A stretch of DNA of 64,000 nt, taken from the NCBI RefSeq assembly GCF_000717915.1, contig NZ_JOCX01000006.1:186001-250000 (forward strand). The letters run 5' to 3'. A program made the translations under genes and the position numbers. The notes under the pieces were generated by a model, which made no database searches, was not told where the DNA came from, and saw only the letters and a program-made list of their open reading frames with translations. Origin of the DNA: Streptomyces sp. NRRL S-244. GTDB taxonomy: Bacteria; Actinomycetota; Actinomycetes; Streptomycetales; Streptomycetaceae. This document shows positions 1 to 8,850 of the stretch, piece after piece (position 1 is the first letter of the stretch; every line of letters starts with the position of its first letter).

Positions 1-3000
1 CACGCAGCACGGCTGGCAGGGCGACTGGCCGCCATCCGGGACGACGCCGAGCAGCGGATCGCCGGAGACATCTGGGCCGACCCCGGCTTCGCCTCACGGT
101 TCGCGGACCGGGTGGAGTGGCTGCTCGGGGAGCCTGACAGCGCGCTCGACTTGTACCCGGCCGAGGCCGGGATGCTCGTTCTGTGGCCCTACATCTACCA
201 GACTCACCAACTGCTACTCCTGACCTCTCGCCTGGAGGTCGACCCGTCCGACTTGCGACCTCGGCCGAAAGCAGCGGGATGGCGTGCCGACTACCAGTCC
301 TTCCTGGTCGGCCACGACCTGCTGGTGAACCGGGCCGAACTGCGTCCCGAAGCCGCGCCGGTGATTGGTTGGTGGCTATACCGCCGTTGGCTCGCGCGAG
401 AGGAGAGTGGGAAGGAACGGCTCGTCGGCCTGGCGGCCGAGCTGGCCGTGGAGAGCGGCCCGCTGACCGAGGCACTGAGCACACGGCGGCTGGCAAGGAT
501 CCTCGCCGGCCTGCGGCTCGGATCCGACATTTGCAATTCTGGGCATCTCGGCCAACTGGAGGCGGACGAACTACTTCCCGGGCCGGGTCGGCAGCGGATC
601 CGGGAGCGCCGGGCAAGTCTGCTGCTATCCGTCGCGTACGGCGCGGCGATCGAACTCGCGGTACTGCCGGAGACCGTGGTCGAGCACACAGGTGTTCCGA
701 ATGCCGTACAGCTGGACGGAGTTCGGCGGACCCTGGCCGGGATGGCGTGGGGCGGATCACCGGACCTGCCTGTACTCAAGGCCGTCTGTGAGCATGAGGC
801 CGTGGTGGAAGCACTGCGCGAGCACACCGAGCGGCTCGATGGGTTGCTTCTCGCAGTAGCGCGCACCGTACCCGACCGGATCACCCAACCCATGCCGCCG
901 CTGCCCACTCGCATCTCCCCGGAAGGCGTGGTCCCGGCAGAGGGGACATTCATCAGCGGGGCGCGGTTCCGGTTGGACGACCGCCGGGTGCGCGGCCTGC
1001 TCACCGGCACCCAGCTCTACAAGGACCGCGGCCTGGCTATGCGGGAGCTCTATCAGAACGCCCTCGACGCATGCCGTTACCGGCGCGCCAGGACACAGTT
1101 CCTGGAACGGTCCGGACGCCCCTTCCATCCGTACAAGGGCCAGATCAACTTCGTCCAGGGTGTAGACGAGGACGGCCGCGAGTACCTGGAGTGCGTGGAC
1201 GACGGGATCGGCATGGGCGAGGCGGAGCTACGCGGGGTGTTCTCATCCGCGGGTGCCCGTTTCGCCGATCAGCCCGACTTCCTGCTGGAGCAGACCGAGT
1301 GGCAGCGGGTGGAGCCTCCGGTGCGGCTCCACCCCAACAGCCGGTTCGGGATCGGGGTCCTCTCCTACTTCATGCTCGCGGACGAGATCCGGGTGACGTC
1401 CTGCCGGATGGGCCTGGACGGTGTGCCCGGCCCTCTGGTAGAGGCGCACATCCTAGGGCCCAACCACCTGTTCCGGATCGTCGAGAAGTCGGAACGGAGC
1501 GTAGCGCCCGGCACTCAGGTGCGGCTCTACCTTCGGGAGTGGCGGCGTTCTTGGTCGAGCGTGGACACCCTGGCCGAAGTGCTGAAGATCGCCGAGTTCC
1601 GTACGACCGTCGAACACGGAGCGCGCCGAAAAGTATGGGACCCGGCCGTCTTCCAGCCCTCGTCCGCCCGTCACAGCAGTGATCTGGTGGAATGGCAGGA
1701 CAGTCCCCCAGGCGTGCAGGTGATCTGGTGTAACCAGGGAGGCATGCTGCTGGTGGATGGTCTCCGGATCGAGCCACGGCAGCAGGTCGGGGTACTGTCG
1801 GGTCTCCGGGGCGTCGTGGTGAACCTGAGCGGGGACCACGCCCCGCAGCAGCTCAGCACCGACCGTCTCACAGTCCTGACCGATATATCGTCCCGCGTCG
1901 AGGATCTACTGAAAGCGGCGGCGCCCGCCCTGGTGACGAGCGGAGCGAAATTCCTCACGCTGGAGTGGATGCAAGAGGTCGCCGGACAGAGCCCACGAAC
2001 CGCGGACCTGGTGGCGGAGGCGGCGCTCGAAGCGGGGAGTCAGTTCGGGTTCGGTGTCCGCGGCCGGCAGACGGTTCCTGCGGCGGTCGGGTGCTTCCCT
2101 CTCGACCGGATGCTGCTCAACAATCTCCTGACATCGGATCGCCGCTCAGAACGGCAAACCAACTCGTCGTTTCTCACAATCCCAGACCACATTCTGCTCT
2201 GGCGAGTACTCGCTCACAGCGACACCGATCTGGCACGTGAGCTGGCAGAGCTCGTACCTGAGCTGGACGAACCGCGAAAGGTGGCCACGGCACTGCCGTC
2301 GGATCTGGAGTTGCTCACCGGGAGAAATCGAAATGTGTTCGGGTTGACCAGGCCGTCCGATGCGTTCGACGTCGCTCGGAGGCTCGGCTGTCACCCTGCT
2401 GGCCCGGCGAAGCGCAGACGGCTGTTCGGGGTCGCCGACCTGATTGTCCCCGACTCCGACGACTCGGGCGAATGGGATACTTCGGATATGACCTGGCTCA
2501 ATACGCCGTTCGAACGCCGCCGCTCGTACGCGAATATCGGCGACCTTCTGAAGATCGGTGCGAAGCTCGGTGTGACCACGGCTCAGGCCGCACGCCGGCT
2601 GCGGTCCTATGGCATCTCGATCGTGCCTGAACAGCTACGGGAGGACACACCTGATGAGGTGGACCTCCAACTGCTCCACAGAAATGGCGAGATCGCCGAA
2701 CACAACGGAATTTGGCACCACGGGCCCGTACCACCCGGTCACGTGGCCCAGGCTGCTCTGCGTACGGGACTGAGCCCGGGAGAGGTGCAGCATCGACTCG
2801 AGCGATACGGCTTGCAAATAGAGCCGTTCACCTTCCCGGAGCAGGTGGACCAGGCATACGTCAACTGGCTCAGCCGTGACCACGAGGGGCAGTGGCCGTG
2901 GGTCAGCGCCATCGGGCCACTGCCACCCTGGCAACTGGTCGCCGCTCAAAGTTGGTTGGGAATCTCCGCAGACGATGTCCGGGCCGAGTACGCCCGTGTC

Positions 3001-3672
3001 GGGTTCACGCTTCCGCCCCGGGCGGCCTGCCCGGAATCACCCGCCGACTTTGATCTACTCGCCGGCGCATGGGAGGTTGACTGGTCGCCCTTCCGGACGG
3101 ACCATGCGCCGAGCTTCCACCAGCTCATGGAAGTGGCCCAGAACCTGGGGCTCAGTCTGCGCGCGCTGACCAGCCAACTGGCCGCCTATCGGGTGAAGAC
3201 GGGCATGCGCCTGCCGCAGCGCGCGACCCAACTCGACCACGATTTGTTCCGCTATGACGATCTGTTCCGAAACGACACGGATGACATGGACGAGCGATAC
3301 GGCCCCTGGTGGTTTTGGCTCAGCCCGGACGACGAGATCCCGTTCTTCCTCCTGGTTCTGGCGGCACGAGACCTGGGCCGACGCCCACGAGACCTGGCAT
3401 CCCGGCTGCGCTCCTACGGCCTGCGGGTATCCCACGACGATCTCCCACAGGACCTCACCCATCGCGACGCACTACGTCTGTTGACGGTCGACGAGAGGCC
3501 CATGCCGAAACCGATGAATCCAACGATGCCCCTCGCCCAACTCGCCCGAATCGCTCGCCGCGTCGAACTGCCGGTCGCGGAGACCGCCCGGCACCTTCGC
3601 GACCTCGGCGTCAACGTCGGGGATCTGCCCGACACAGTGCGTGCAGCCTTGGCCAGGGTGCCGTCTGGGTAA
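1..3672 (+). CDS. HSP90-like (GHKL) ATPase with C-terminal winged-helix-like repeats, 5' truncated
   Basis: The frame is open from base 1, so the gene begins before the window; the GTG at 112 is probably an internal codon. Residues below are numbered from that GTG. A GHKL ATP-binding fold is visible: N-box with RELYQNALDAC (about 311-321), the G1 motif DDGIGMG (about 363-369) and the lid motif NSRFGIGVLSYFML (about 409-422). The last third carries about six degenerate repeats (near 810, 880, 942, 1004, 1080 and 1141), each a helix-turn-helix-like unit ending in a pattern such as LRSYGI. Known of the family: large HSP90-like ATPases with winged-helix repeats occur in predicted conflict systems of multicellular bacteria. 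Substrate and partners are unknown. The C-terminus overlaps the convergent ORF at 3611-4150. Confidence 0.8.
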   Translation, partial: HAARLAGRLAAIRDDAEQRIAGDIWADPGFASRFADRVEWLLGEPDSALDLYPAEAGMLVLWPYIYQTHQLLLLTSRLEVDPSDLRPRPKAAGWRADYQSFLVGHDLLVNRAELRPEAAPVIGWWLYRRWLAREESGKERLVGLAAELAVESGPLTEALSTRRLARILAGLRLGSDICNSGHLGQLEADELLPGPGRQRIRERRASLLLSVAYGAAIELAVLPETVVEHTGVPNAVQLDGVRRTLAGMAWGGSPDLPVLKAVCEHEAVVEALREHTERLDGLLLAVARTVPDRITQPMPPLPTRISPEGVVPAEGTFISGARFRLDDRRVRGLLTGTQLYKDRGLAMRELYQNALDACRYRRARTQFLERSGRPFHPYKGQINFVQGVDEDGREYLECVDDGIGMGEAELRGVFSSAGARFADQPDFLLEQTEWQRVEPPVRLHPNSRFGIGVLSYFMLADEIRVTSCRMGLDGVPGPLVEAHILGPNHLFRIVEKSERSVAPGTQVRLYLREWRRSWSSVDTLAEVLKIAEFRTTVEHGARRKVWDPAVFQPSSARHSSDLVEWQDSPPGVQVIWCNQGGMLLVDGLRIEPRQQVGVLSGLRGVVVNLSGDHAPQQLSTDRLTVLTDISSRVEDLLKAAAPALVTSGAKFLTLEWMQEVAGQSPRTADLVAEAALEAGSQFGFGVRGRQTVPAAVGCFPLDRMLLNNLLTSDRRSERQTNSSFLTIPDHILLWRVLAHSDTDLARELAELVPELDEPRKVATALPSDLELLTGRNRNVFGLTRPSDAFDVARRLGCHPAGPAKRRRLFGVADLIVPDSDDSGEWDTSDMTWLNTPFERRRSYANIGDLLKIGAKLGVTTAQAARRLRSYGISIVPEQLREDTPDEVDLQLLHRNGEIAEHNGIWHHGPVPPGHVAQAALRTGLSPGEVQHRLERYGLQIEPFTFPEQVDQAYVNWLSRDHEGQWPWVSAIGPLPPWQLVAAQSWLGISADDVRAEYARVGFTLPPRAACPESPADFDLLAGAWEVDWSPFRTDHAPSFHQLMEVAQNLGLSLRALTSQLAAYRVKTGMRLPQRATQLDHDLFRYDDLFRNDTDDMDERYGPWWFWLSPDDEIPFFLLVLAARDLGRRPRDLASRLRSYGLRVSHDDLPQDLTHRDALRLLTVDERPMPKPMNPTMPLAQLARIARRVELPVAETARHLRDLGVNVGDLPDTVRAALARVPSG

Positions 3673-4150
3673 CCCCAACGACTGCGGAGTGGGGTAGTTC
3701 AGTCCCGACGCGCATTTCCACGCCGAGTCGACAAGACGCAGGTACACGTCCATTCAGATGATGCTCGGCGACGGACAGCGCCCGCAGTTCAATTGTCGCC
3801 ACCCCCGAACCCTTCCTCGCCACCAGAGGTACAGAGGCCACGGTGATCGCCGGCAGCAGCACGGCAACGGCGTACCACACGCAGCGGTTCCTGGCTCGGG
3901 CGATCTTGCTGGTCTCCCTCAGCGCACGGAGTGGCCGGTACTGGGGTTCTAAGCCGCCTTGTCGGAGCCCAGCCGCCCATTCGGCGCGCGTCTTGGCACG
4001 CACTACATCCTCGCAGTACGCGGGGAAGCGCTGCCGCTCCCTGCCTCTCGCCCCACGGCGGTCGGTGATTCCCTCCTCGCCCACAGCGGGAAGGTGCGCC
4101 TCGACGCCGTCGCAGGTGCACTCCGGACACGCACGAGAACCGCTTCCCAC
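3611..4150 (-). CDS. hypothetical protein with one membrane segment
   Basis: A 179-residue reading frame starting with GTG at 4150. Third codon positions are mostly G or C over its middle part, as expected for a real gene here. The N-terminus has a CPEC motif followed by a charged region. A single hydrophobic segment (WYAVAVLLPAITVASVPLVA, about residues 92-111) is preceded by an Arg-rich stretch, so the N-terminal part is probably cytoplasmic. Its 3' end overlaps the convergent gene ending at 3672 by 62 nt, which lowers confidence in the C-terminus. I do not recognise the family. Confidence 0.45.
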   Translation of the reverse strand: MGSGSRACPECTCDGVEAHLPAVGEEGITDRRGARGRERQRFPAYCEDVVRAKTRAEWAAGLRQGGLEPQYRPLRALRETSKIARARNRCVWYAVAVLLPAITVASVPLVARKGSGVATIELRALSVAEHHLNGRVPASCRLGVEMRVGTELPHSAVVGVTQTAPWPRLHALCRADPRR

Positions 4151-4184
4151 GAGCCGCGCATCATCGAGGCGAAGATGAACCAGG

Positions 4185-4217
4185 CCGACGGGCCCGGCGT
4201 CATGTCGGGCCCGTCGG
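4185..4217. terminator. intrinsic terminator hairpin
   Basis: Perfect 11-bp stem (CCGACGGGCCC pairs with GGGCCCGTCGG) with an 11-nt loop. It is followed on the plus strand by TCGTTTT. It lies 30 nt past the stop of the minus-strand hydrolase gene at 4247, so it could serve either strand. Confidence 0.6.
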
Positions 4218-4246
4218 TCGTTTTCACGGAATGCCCTCGGCGGGGT

Positions 4247-5392
4247 TCAGCGGCACAGGGCGGTGTCCACTGCGCGTTCGAGGTTCCTGCGGCCCGCCTC
4301 GTCGGTCAGCTGCATGGTGACCGCGATACTGGCGGCTCGGCCGTCATCGGTGGCGCCGCCCCGGGTCTCGTACCCCGGGAAGCTGCCGCCGTGGCCCCAG
4401 GAGAGGCCGCCGCACGGCAGCGGCCTGCTGACCAGTCCGAGTCCGTAGCGGGAGCCGGGGCCGAAGGTCGCTTCGGCGGGGACGGTGGTCCGCATCTGGG
4501 TGAGTTGGGCCGCCGGGAGGAGGCGGCCCGCGAGGAGCGCGGTGAAGAAGCGGTTGACGTCGGAGTTGGTGGAGACCATCTGGCCTGCCGCCCAGCCCCA
4601 GGAGGGGTCGATCTCCGTGATGTCGCGCAGCGGCGCGTCCGCCGATTCCCGGTAGTAGCCGTGGGGGTGGGGCTCCCGGATGCTCGCGTCACCAGGGGCG
4701 GGGAAATACGTGTGGCGCAGCCCGATGGGCTTGATGATGCGCTGGTCGATCTGTTCGGCCAGGGGCCGGCCGGTGACCTTCTGGACGATCAGGCCGGCGA
4801 GCACGTAGTTGGTGTTGCTGTACTTCCAACTCTTCCCGGGGGCGAAGTCGGCCGGGTGCCGGAGGGCTGTGTCGAGCAGTTCGCGGGGGGTGTAGTACCT
4901 GACGTCGTCCCCGAGGTAGTTGCTGTAGTTGGGGAGTCCGCTGGTCTGCTGGAGGAGCTGGCGGACGGTGATGCGCTGTCCGTCGATCCCCTCCCCGCGG
5001 ACGAGCCCGGGCAGGTAGGTGTCCACGGTGGCGTCCAGATCCATCCTCCGCTCGGCGACGAGCTGGAGGACGACGACCGCGACGAAGGTCTTGGTGTTGC
5101 TGCCGATCCGCACCTGCCCGTCGACGGGCACCGGTGCGCCGGTGGCCAGGTTGCCGAGCCCCGCGGTGTAGGTCCGGGTGCGGCCGTCGCGGTCCTTGAT
5201 GCTTGCCAGCGCGGCGGGCATCCCGTCGTCGCGCACCAGCGCGTTCAGGCTCTGCTGGACGGTGTCCGGCCTGGGGGAGGCGGAGGCGGCGGGCGGGGCG
5301 AGGACGCCCAGTGTCATGACGCCGATGGCCACCCCGGCTGCGGCGCGCAGGGCACGACGCCGTATGTCGCCCTGGCGGGTCTGTTCACGCAT
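4247..5392 (-). CDS. secreted serine hydrolase, class C beta-lactamase / D-Ala-D-Ala carboxypeptidase-like (family S12)
   Basis: 381 residues. The ATG at 5392 follows AGGAG with an ideal gap. Residues 1-38 form an exported signal: an Arg-rich start, a hydrophobic core and an ASA cleavage region. The three S12 active-site motifs are present: SNTK (S98 and K101), YSN (Y191-N193) and HGG (H334-G336), in a beta-lactamase fold of usual length. Such enzymes cleave D-amino-acid peptides or esters outside the membrane; the substrate cannot be read from sequence. It is a close paralogue of the next gene upstream (5507-6682), with long identical stretches around the motifs, so the pair arose by tandem duplication. 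Both face away from a histidine kinase/response regulator pair that may sense envelope stress (inference). Confidence 0.88.
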   Translation of the reverse strand: MREQTRQGDIRRRALRAAAGVAIGVMTLGVLAPPAASASPRPDTVQQSLNALVRDDGMPAALASIKDRDGRTRTYTAGLGNLATGAPVPVDGQVRIGSNTKTFVAVVVLQLVAERRMDLDATVDTYLPGLVRGEGIDGQRITVRQLLQQTSGLPNYSNYLGDDVRYYTPRELLDTALRHPADFAPGKSWKYSNTNYVLAGLIVQKVTGRPLAEQIDQRIIKPIGLRHTYFPAPGDASIREPHPHGYYRESADAPLRDITEIDPSWGWAAGQMVSTNSDVNRFFTALLAGRLLPAAQLTQMRTTVPAEATFGPGSRYGLGLVSRPLPCGGLSWGHGGSFPGYETRGGATDDGRAASIAVTMQLTDEAGRRNLERAVDTALCR

Positions 5393-5430
5393 GAGTCAAC
5401 TCCTGAGGAATCATTGGATTGTTGCTCTGG

Positions 5431-5505
5431 TTGCCGACTGCGGGCTTGCCGGGTGCCGGCTTGCCGACTGCCGGCTTGCCGACTGCCGGCTTGCCGGGTG
5501 CCCGG
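5431..5505. repeat. five 15-bp tandem repeats between the paralogous hydrolases
   Basis: Five imperfect copies of TTGCCGACTGCCGGC lie head to tail between the stop of one hydrolase gene and the start of the other. Each contains the palindrome GCCGGC or a one-base variant, so the RNA could form alternative small hairpins. The length is a multiple of three and one minus-strand frame reads Gly-Lys-Pro-Ala repeats, but no gene uses it. Confidence 0.85.
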
Positions 5506-5506
5506 C

Positions 5507-6682
5507 TCATCCGCACAGGGCCTTGTCCACGGCGTCCTTCACGTGCTCCGCGGCCGAATCGTCCGTTGGGATGGTCGTGACCGTGACGTTGGCTGCGCGA
5601 CCGTCGTCGGTGACACCGCCCCGGGTCTCGTACCCCGCGATGTCGCCGCCGTGGCCCCAGTAGACGCCTCCGCACGACAGCGGCCTGCTCGTGAGCCCCA
5701 GCCCGTAGCGGAGGCCGGAGGTACCGGCGGGGACCGTCGTGCGCATCTGGGCGAGCTGGGCCGCCGGGAGGAGGCGGCCGGCGAGGAGTTCGGTGAAGAA
5801 GCGGTTGAGGTCGGAGTTGGTGGAGATCAACTGGCCTGCCGCCCAGGCCCAGGAGGGGTCCATCTCCGTGAAGTCGCGCAGCGGTCCGTCCGCCGGGTTG
5901 CGGTGGTAGCCCTGGGGGTGCGGCTCTCGGATGGTCATCTCTCCGGGGGCGGGGAAGTAGGTGTGGCGCAGCCCGATGCGCTTGATGATGCGCCGGTCCA
6001 TCTCCTCGGCCAGGGGGCGGCCGGTGACCTTCTGCACGATCAGGCCGGCCAGGACGTAGTTGGTGTTGCTGTATCCCCACGTTTTCCCCGGCTCCGCGTC
6101 GGCCTTGTGCCGGAGGGCGATGTCGAGCAGCTCGCGGGGTTCGACGTACCGGTTCCTCATCTCGTCGTCGTCGATGTGGACGCCGTAGTCGGGGAGTCCG
6201 CTGGTGTGCTGGAGGAGCTGTCGGACGGTGATGTGGCGCCCGTCGATTCCCTCGCCGCGGACGAGACCGGGCAGGTAGGTGTCGACGGTGGCGTCGAGGC
6301 CGATCTTCCCTTCGCCGACCAGCTGCAGGACCACGACCGCCGTGAACGTCTTGGTGTTGCTGCCGATCCGCACCTGGCCGTCCCTGGGCACCTTCGAGCC
6401 GGTGGTCAGATCTCCGACTCCTGCGGTGTAGGTGCGGGTGCGGCCGTCACGGTCCTGGACGCTCGCCAGCGCGGCGGGCATCCCGTCGTCGCGCACCAGC
6501 CCGTTCAGGGCTCGCTGGACGGCGTCCGCGCCGGCGGCGGCGGAGACGGAGGGCGGCGCGAGGGCGCCCAGTGTCATGACGCCGATGGCCACCGCGACCG
6601 CGGCCGACACGGCCCGTCGCCGCCTCCCGCCGTGATGCTGCCGGGTCGGGGAAGGAAGGCCCTGCCGGGTCTGAGCTCGCAT
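5507..6682 (-). CDS. secreted serine hydrolase, class C beta-lactamase-like (family S12), paralogue
   Basis: 391 residues. The ATG at 6682 follows the same AGGAGTTGACTC leader as its paralogue at 4247-5392. It has a signal peptide of about 48 residues, slightly longer than its neighbour's because of a basic insert after residue 8. Catalytic motifs are SNTK (S108 and K111), YSN (Y204-N206) and HGG (H344-G346). The two proteins align over almost their whole length, differing mostly in the signal region and near residues 165-185. The genes are collinear with a 114-bp repeat-bearing gap, so they may be co-transcribed. It diverges from the sensor kinase gene starting at 6824. Confidence 0.88.
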   Translation of the reverse strand: MRAQTRQGLPSPTRQHHGGRRRRAVSAAVAVAIGVMTLGALAPPSVSAAAGADAVQRALNGLVRDDGMPAALASVQDRDGRTRTYTAGVGDLTTGSKVPRDGQVRIGSNTKTFTAVVVLQLVGEGKIGLDATVDTYLPGLVRGEGIDGRHITVRQLLQHTSGLPDYGVHIDDDEMRNRYVEPRELLDIALRHKADAEPGKTWGYSNTNYVLAGLIVQKVTGRPLAEEMDRRIIKRIGLRHTYFPAPGEMTIREPHPQGYHRNPADGPLRDFTEMDPSWAWAAGQLISTNSDLNRFFTELLAGRLLPAAQLAQMRTTVPAGTSGLRYGLGLTSRPLSCGGVYWGHGGDIAGYETRGGVTDDGRAANVTVTTIPTDDSAAEHVKDAVDKALCG

Positions 6683-6771
6683 GAGTCAACTCCTGGGGAA
6701 TCGTTGGGGTCTGGGCACGATCCTGGTTTCCAGGGCCCTGTGACCGCATCGCGGGAAGGCGGGAGAAACCG

Positions 6772-6789
6772 CTCCCCCGATCGGGGGAG
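6772..6789. promoter_or_regulatory. perfect 18-bp palindrome in the divergent promoter region
   Basis: CTCCCCCGATCGGGGGAG is its own reverse complement. It lies in the 141-bp gap between the hydrolase gene starting at 6682 and the histidine kinase gene starting at 6824, 34 nt upstream of the kinase start. A shared operator, possibly for the adjacent response regulator, is an inference. Confidence 0.5.
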
Positions 6790-6823
6790 GCTGCCGGTGG
6801 GCTGCCCGGCGATACTGGCGATC

Positions 6824-8074
6824 ATGATCAGGGGAATTCGGCCGCTGTTGCGCGGCTCCACGTATTCAGGTGTGCTGTTCGCCTATTGCGGCGCGCTGGC
6901 CAGCCTTCCGCTGCTGCCTTTCGCCCTGTTGCCGGCGCTGTCGTGGCGATCCGCTCCCGAAAGCGTGCAGCTCGTCCTGGTCCTGCTCGTCTGGGCGGTC
7001 CTGGTCGGCGTGGCCGGACTGGCGCGCCCCGTACGGCGGGCGCTGGTCGTGTCCGCACGCCGGCTGCTGCGGGTGCCGCTGCCGGATCCGGTGGCCGGTC
7101 GCCAGGCCCCGGGTTCCCCCGGCCTCGACCGCTGGCGGACCCCGCTCTGGCTGGTGCTGCACGTGGCCGTCGGGTGGGCGGGGGCGCTGGCGAGCGGGGT
7201 GCTGTTCGTCATGGGCCTCGTCCTGCCGGGGAACTGGCTCGGAGGCGAGGCGCGGGCGAGTCTGTTCGGCACGTCGGTCCGGGTATCGGGCGGGTGGAGC
7301 AGCTGGGCGGTGGCGGCCGTGTGCATCCTGCTGGCGGCGGCCGTCTGCGTACTGGTGACGAAGACCCTGCGGTGGTCGGCGCCACGGCTGTTGGGACCGT
7401 CGGCAGCCGAACGGCTCGCACTGGCTGCCGAGCGGGAACTGCTGCTGGCCGAACGCAACCGGATCGCCCACGAGTTGCACGATTCGATCGGGCACACGCT
7501 GACGGCGGCCACCATCCAGGCGGCGGTGGCGGGCGAGATGCTCTCCGCCGACCCGGCGGCGGCGCGGGCCGCCATGCGCAGCATCGAGGAGTCGACGCGG
7601 GCCGCGCTGGAGGACCTGGACTACGTGCTCGGAGTGCTGCGCGAGGAACAGTCGGGGACGGCCCCGACCCGGACCCTGGCCGACCTCCCCGAGCTGCTGG
7701 ACCGCCTGCGGCACGCGGGGGCGGTGGTGGAAGCGGAGCTGTCGGGCGCTCTGGCGCAGGTGCAGGGGACGCTCTCCCGGGCGGCGTACCGGATACTCCA
7801 GGAGGCGCTGACGAACGCGCTGCGCCACGGGGCCGGCGGCCCGATCGAGGTCCGCGTGGCGGCCGGGCCGGACGGACTGGACCTCACGGTGGTCAACCGG
7901 ACCGGGGCACGGACGGGGCCGGGTACGGGCCCGGGAGCCTTCCCCACCTCCGGCCACGGTCTGCCCGGACTGGCCGAGCGCATCCGGCTGCTGCACGGCG
8001 AGTTCCAGGCCGGCCCGGACGGGACGCAGCACTGGCGGCTGTCCTGCCGGCTGCCGGCACGGGCGTCGGCGTGA
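6824..8074 (+). CDS. two-component sensor histidine kinase, NarL/DesK type (HisKA_3)
   Basis: 416 residues. The ATG at 6824 is chosen because the long upstream extension of this frame is antisense to the two hydrolase genes. The N-terminal half has about four hydrophobic segments (around residues 14-38, 45-63, 105-135 and 160-185) and no recognisable extracellular sensor, as in intramembrane-sensing kinases. The dimerisation/phosphotransfer box AERNRIAHELHD puts the phospho-accepting histidine at H216. A HATPase_c domain follows, with a late GHGLPGLAER motif. It phosphorylates the response regulator encoded next, with which it overlaps by GTGA. The signal is unknown; the flanking hydrolases suggest the cell envelope (inference). 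Confidence 0.92.
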   Translation: MIRGIRPLLRGSTYSGVLFAYCGALASLPLLPFALLPALSWRSAPESVQLVLVLLVWAVLVGVAGLARPVRRALVVSARRLLRVPLPDPVAGRQAPGSPGLDRWRTPLWLVLHVAVGWAGALASGVLFVMGLVLPGNWLGGEARASLFGTSVRVSGGWSSWAVAAVCILLAAAVCVLVTKTLRWSAPRLLGPSAAERLALAAERELLLAERNRIAHELHDSIGHTLTAATIQAAVAGEMLSADPAAARAAMRSIEESTRAALEDLDYVLGVLREEQSGTAPTRTLADLPELLDRLRHAGAVVEAELSGALAQVQGTLSRAAYRILQEALTNALRHGAGGPIEVRVAAGPDGLDLTVVNRTGARTGPGTGPGAFPTSGHGLPGLAERIRLLHGEFQAGPDGTQHWRLSCRLPARASA

Positions 8075-8778
8075 GCGGATCCGACGCGGGCGAGAGCACG
8101 GCCCTGCCCGCCGTCACCAGCCCCTGCGTCACCCTCCTGATCGCGGACGACGACGAGGTCACCCGCAGCGGCCTGCGCATGCTGCTCGCCGCGCAGCCGG
8201 GGATCACGGTGGTCGGAGAAGCCGCCGACGGCGTCGAGGCGCTCGAACGGGCGCGGAGCCTGCGGCCGGACGTGGTCCTGATGGACGTCCGGATGCCGCG
8301 CCTCAACGGGATCGAGGCCACCCGCCAGCTGCTGGCCGAAACGGCCGATCCGCCGAAGGTGGTGGTGATCACCACCTTCGAGAACGACGGCTACGTCACC
8401 GCCGCCCTCAGCGCGGGCGCCAGCGGCTTCGTCCTCAAGCGCCTCCCGGTCCGCCGGATCGCCGAGGCGGTCCGGGTGGTGGCGGCGGGCGAAGCGGTCC
8501 TCTTCCCGGCCGCACTGGGCCGCATGGTCGCCCCCCGCCCGCTGGGCTCCGCCGAGGCCCTGCCGCGGGCCGCCCTGACCGGCCGGGAGGAGGAGGTGCT
8601 GCGCCTGATGGCCACTGGGCTCTCCAATCCGGAGATCGCGGAATCCCTCACGGTGAGCCTGGAGACGGTCAAGACCCACGTCGGCAACGTGCTGACCAAG
8701 CTCGCCGCGCAGAACCGGACCCACGCGGTGGTGATCGCGTACGAGTCCGGCCTGGTCGTCCCGGGCTTCGCCGGGTGA
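8071..8778 (+). CDS. two-component response regulator, NarL/LuxR family
   Basis: 235 residues from the GTG at 8071, whose GTGA overlaps the kinase stop and implies translational coupling. The receiver domain (about residues 17-130) carries the acidic DDD pocket, the phospho-accepting D72 in VLMDVRMP and the switch Thr in VVVITTFEN. A LuxR-type helix-turn-helix (about 169-225) contains LTGREEEVLRLMATG and the recognition helix LETVKTHVGNVL. It should bind DNA as a phosphorylated dimer. Likely targets include its own operon and the divergent hydrolase genes (inference). It ends 72 nt from the convergent NACHT gene. Confidence 0.93.
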   Translation: MSGSDAGESTALPAVTSPCVTLLIADDDEVTRSGLRMLLAAQPGITVVGEAADGVEALERARSLRPDVVLMDVRMPRLNGIEATRQLLAETADPPKVVVITTFENDGYVTAALSAGASGFVLKRLPVRRIAEAVRVVAAGEAVLFPAALGRMVAPRPLGSAEALPRAALTGREEEVLRLMATGLSNPEIAESLTVSLETVKTHVGNVLTKLAAQNRTHAVVIAYESGLVVPGFAG

Positions 8779-8850
8779 CCGGCTTCCGCTCCTCTTCGCG
8801 CGGCCGTCCGGCAGCCGTGACTGGGGAGAACCGGGGCGCATACCCGCACC

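Noticed and set aside
5431..5505. CRISPR-like array.
   Set aside because: The units abut with no spacers and there are no cas genes. The same holds for arrays at 25401 and 35616.
3959..6823. Upstream extension of the histidine kinase reading frame (to 1371 codons).
   Set aside because: It runs antisense through both S12 hydrolase genes. The kinase homology starts after 6824.
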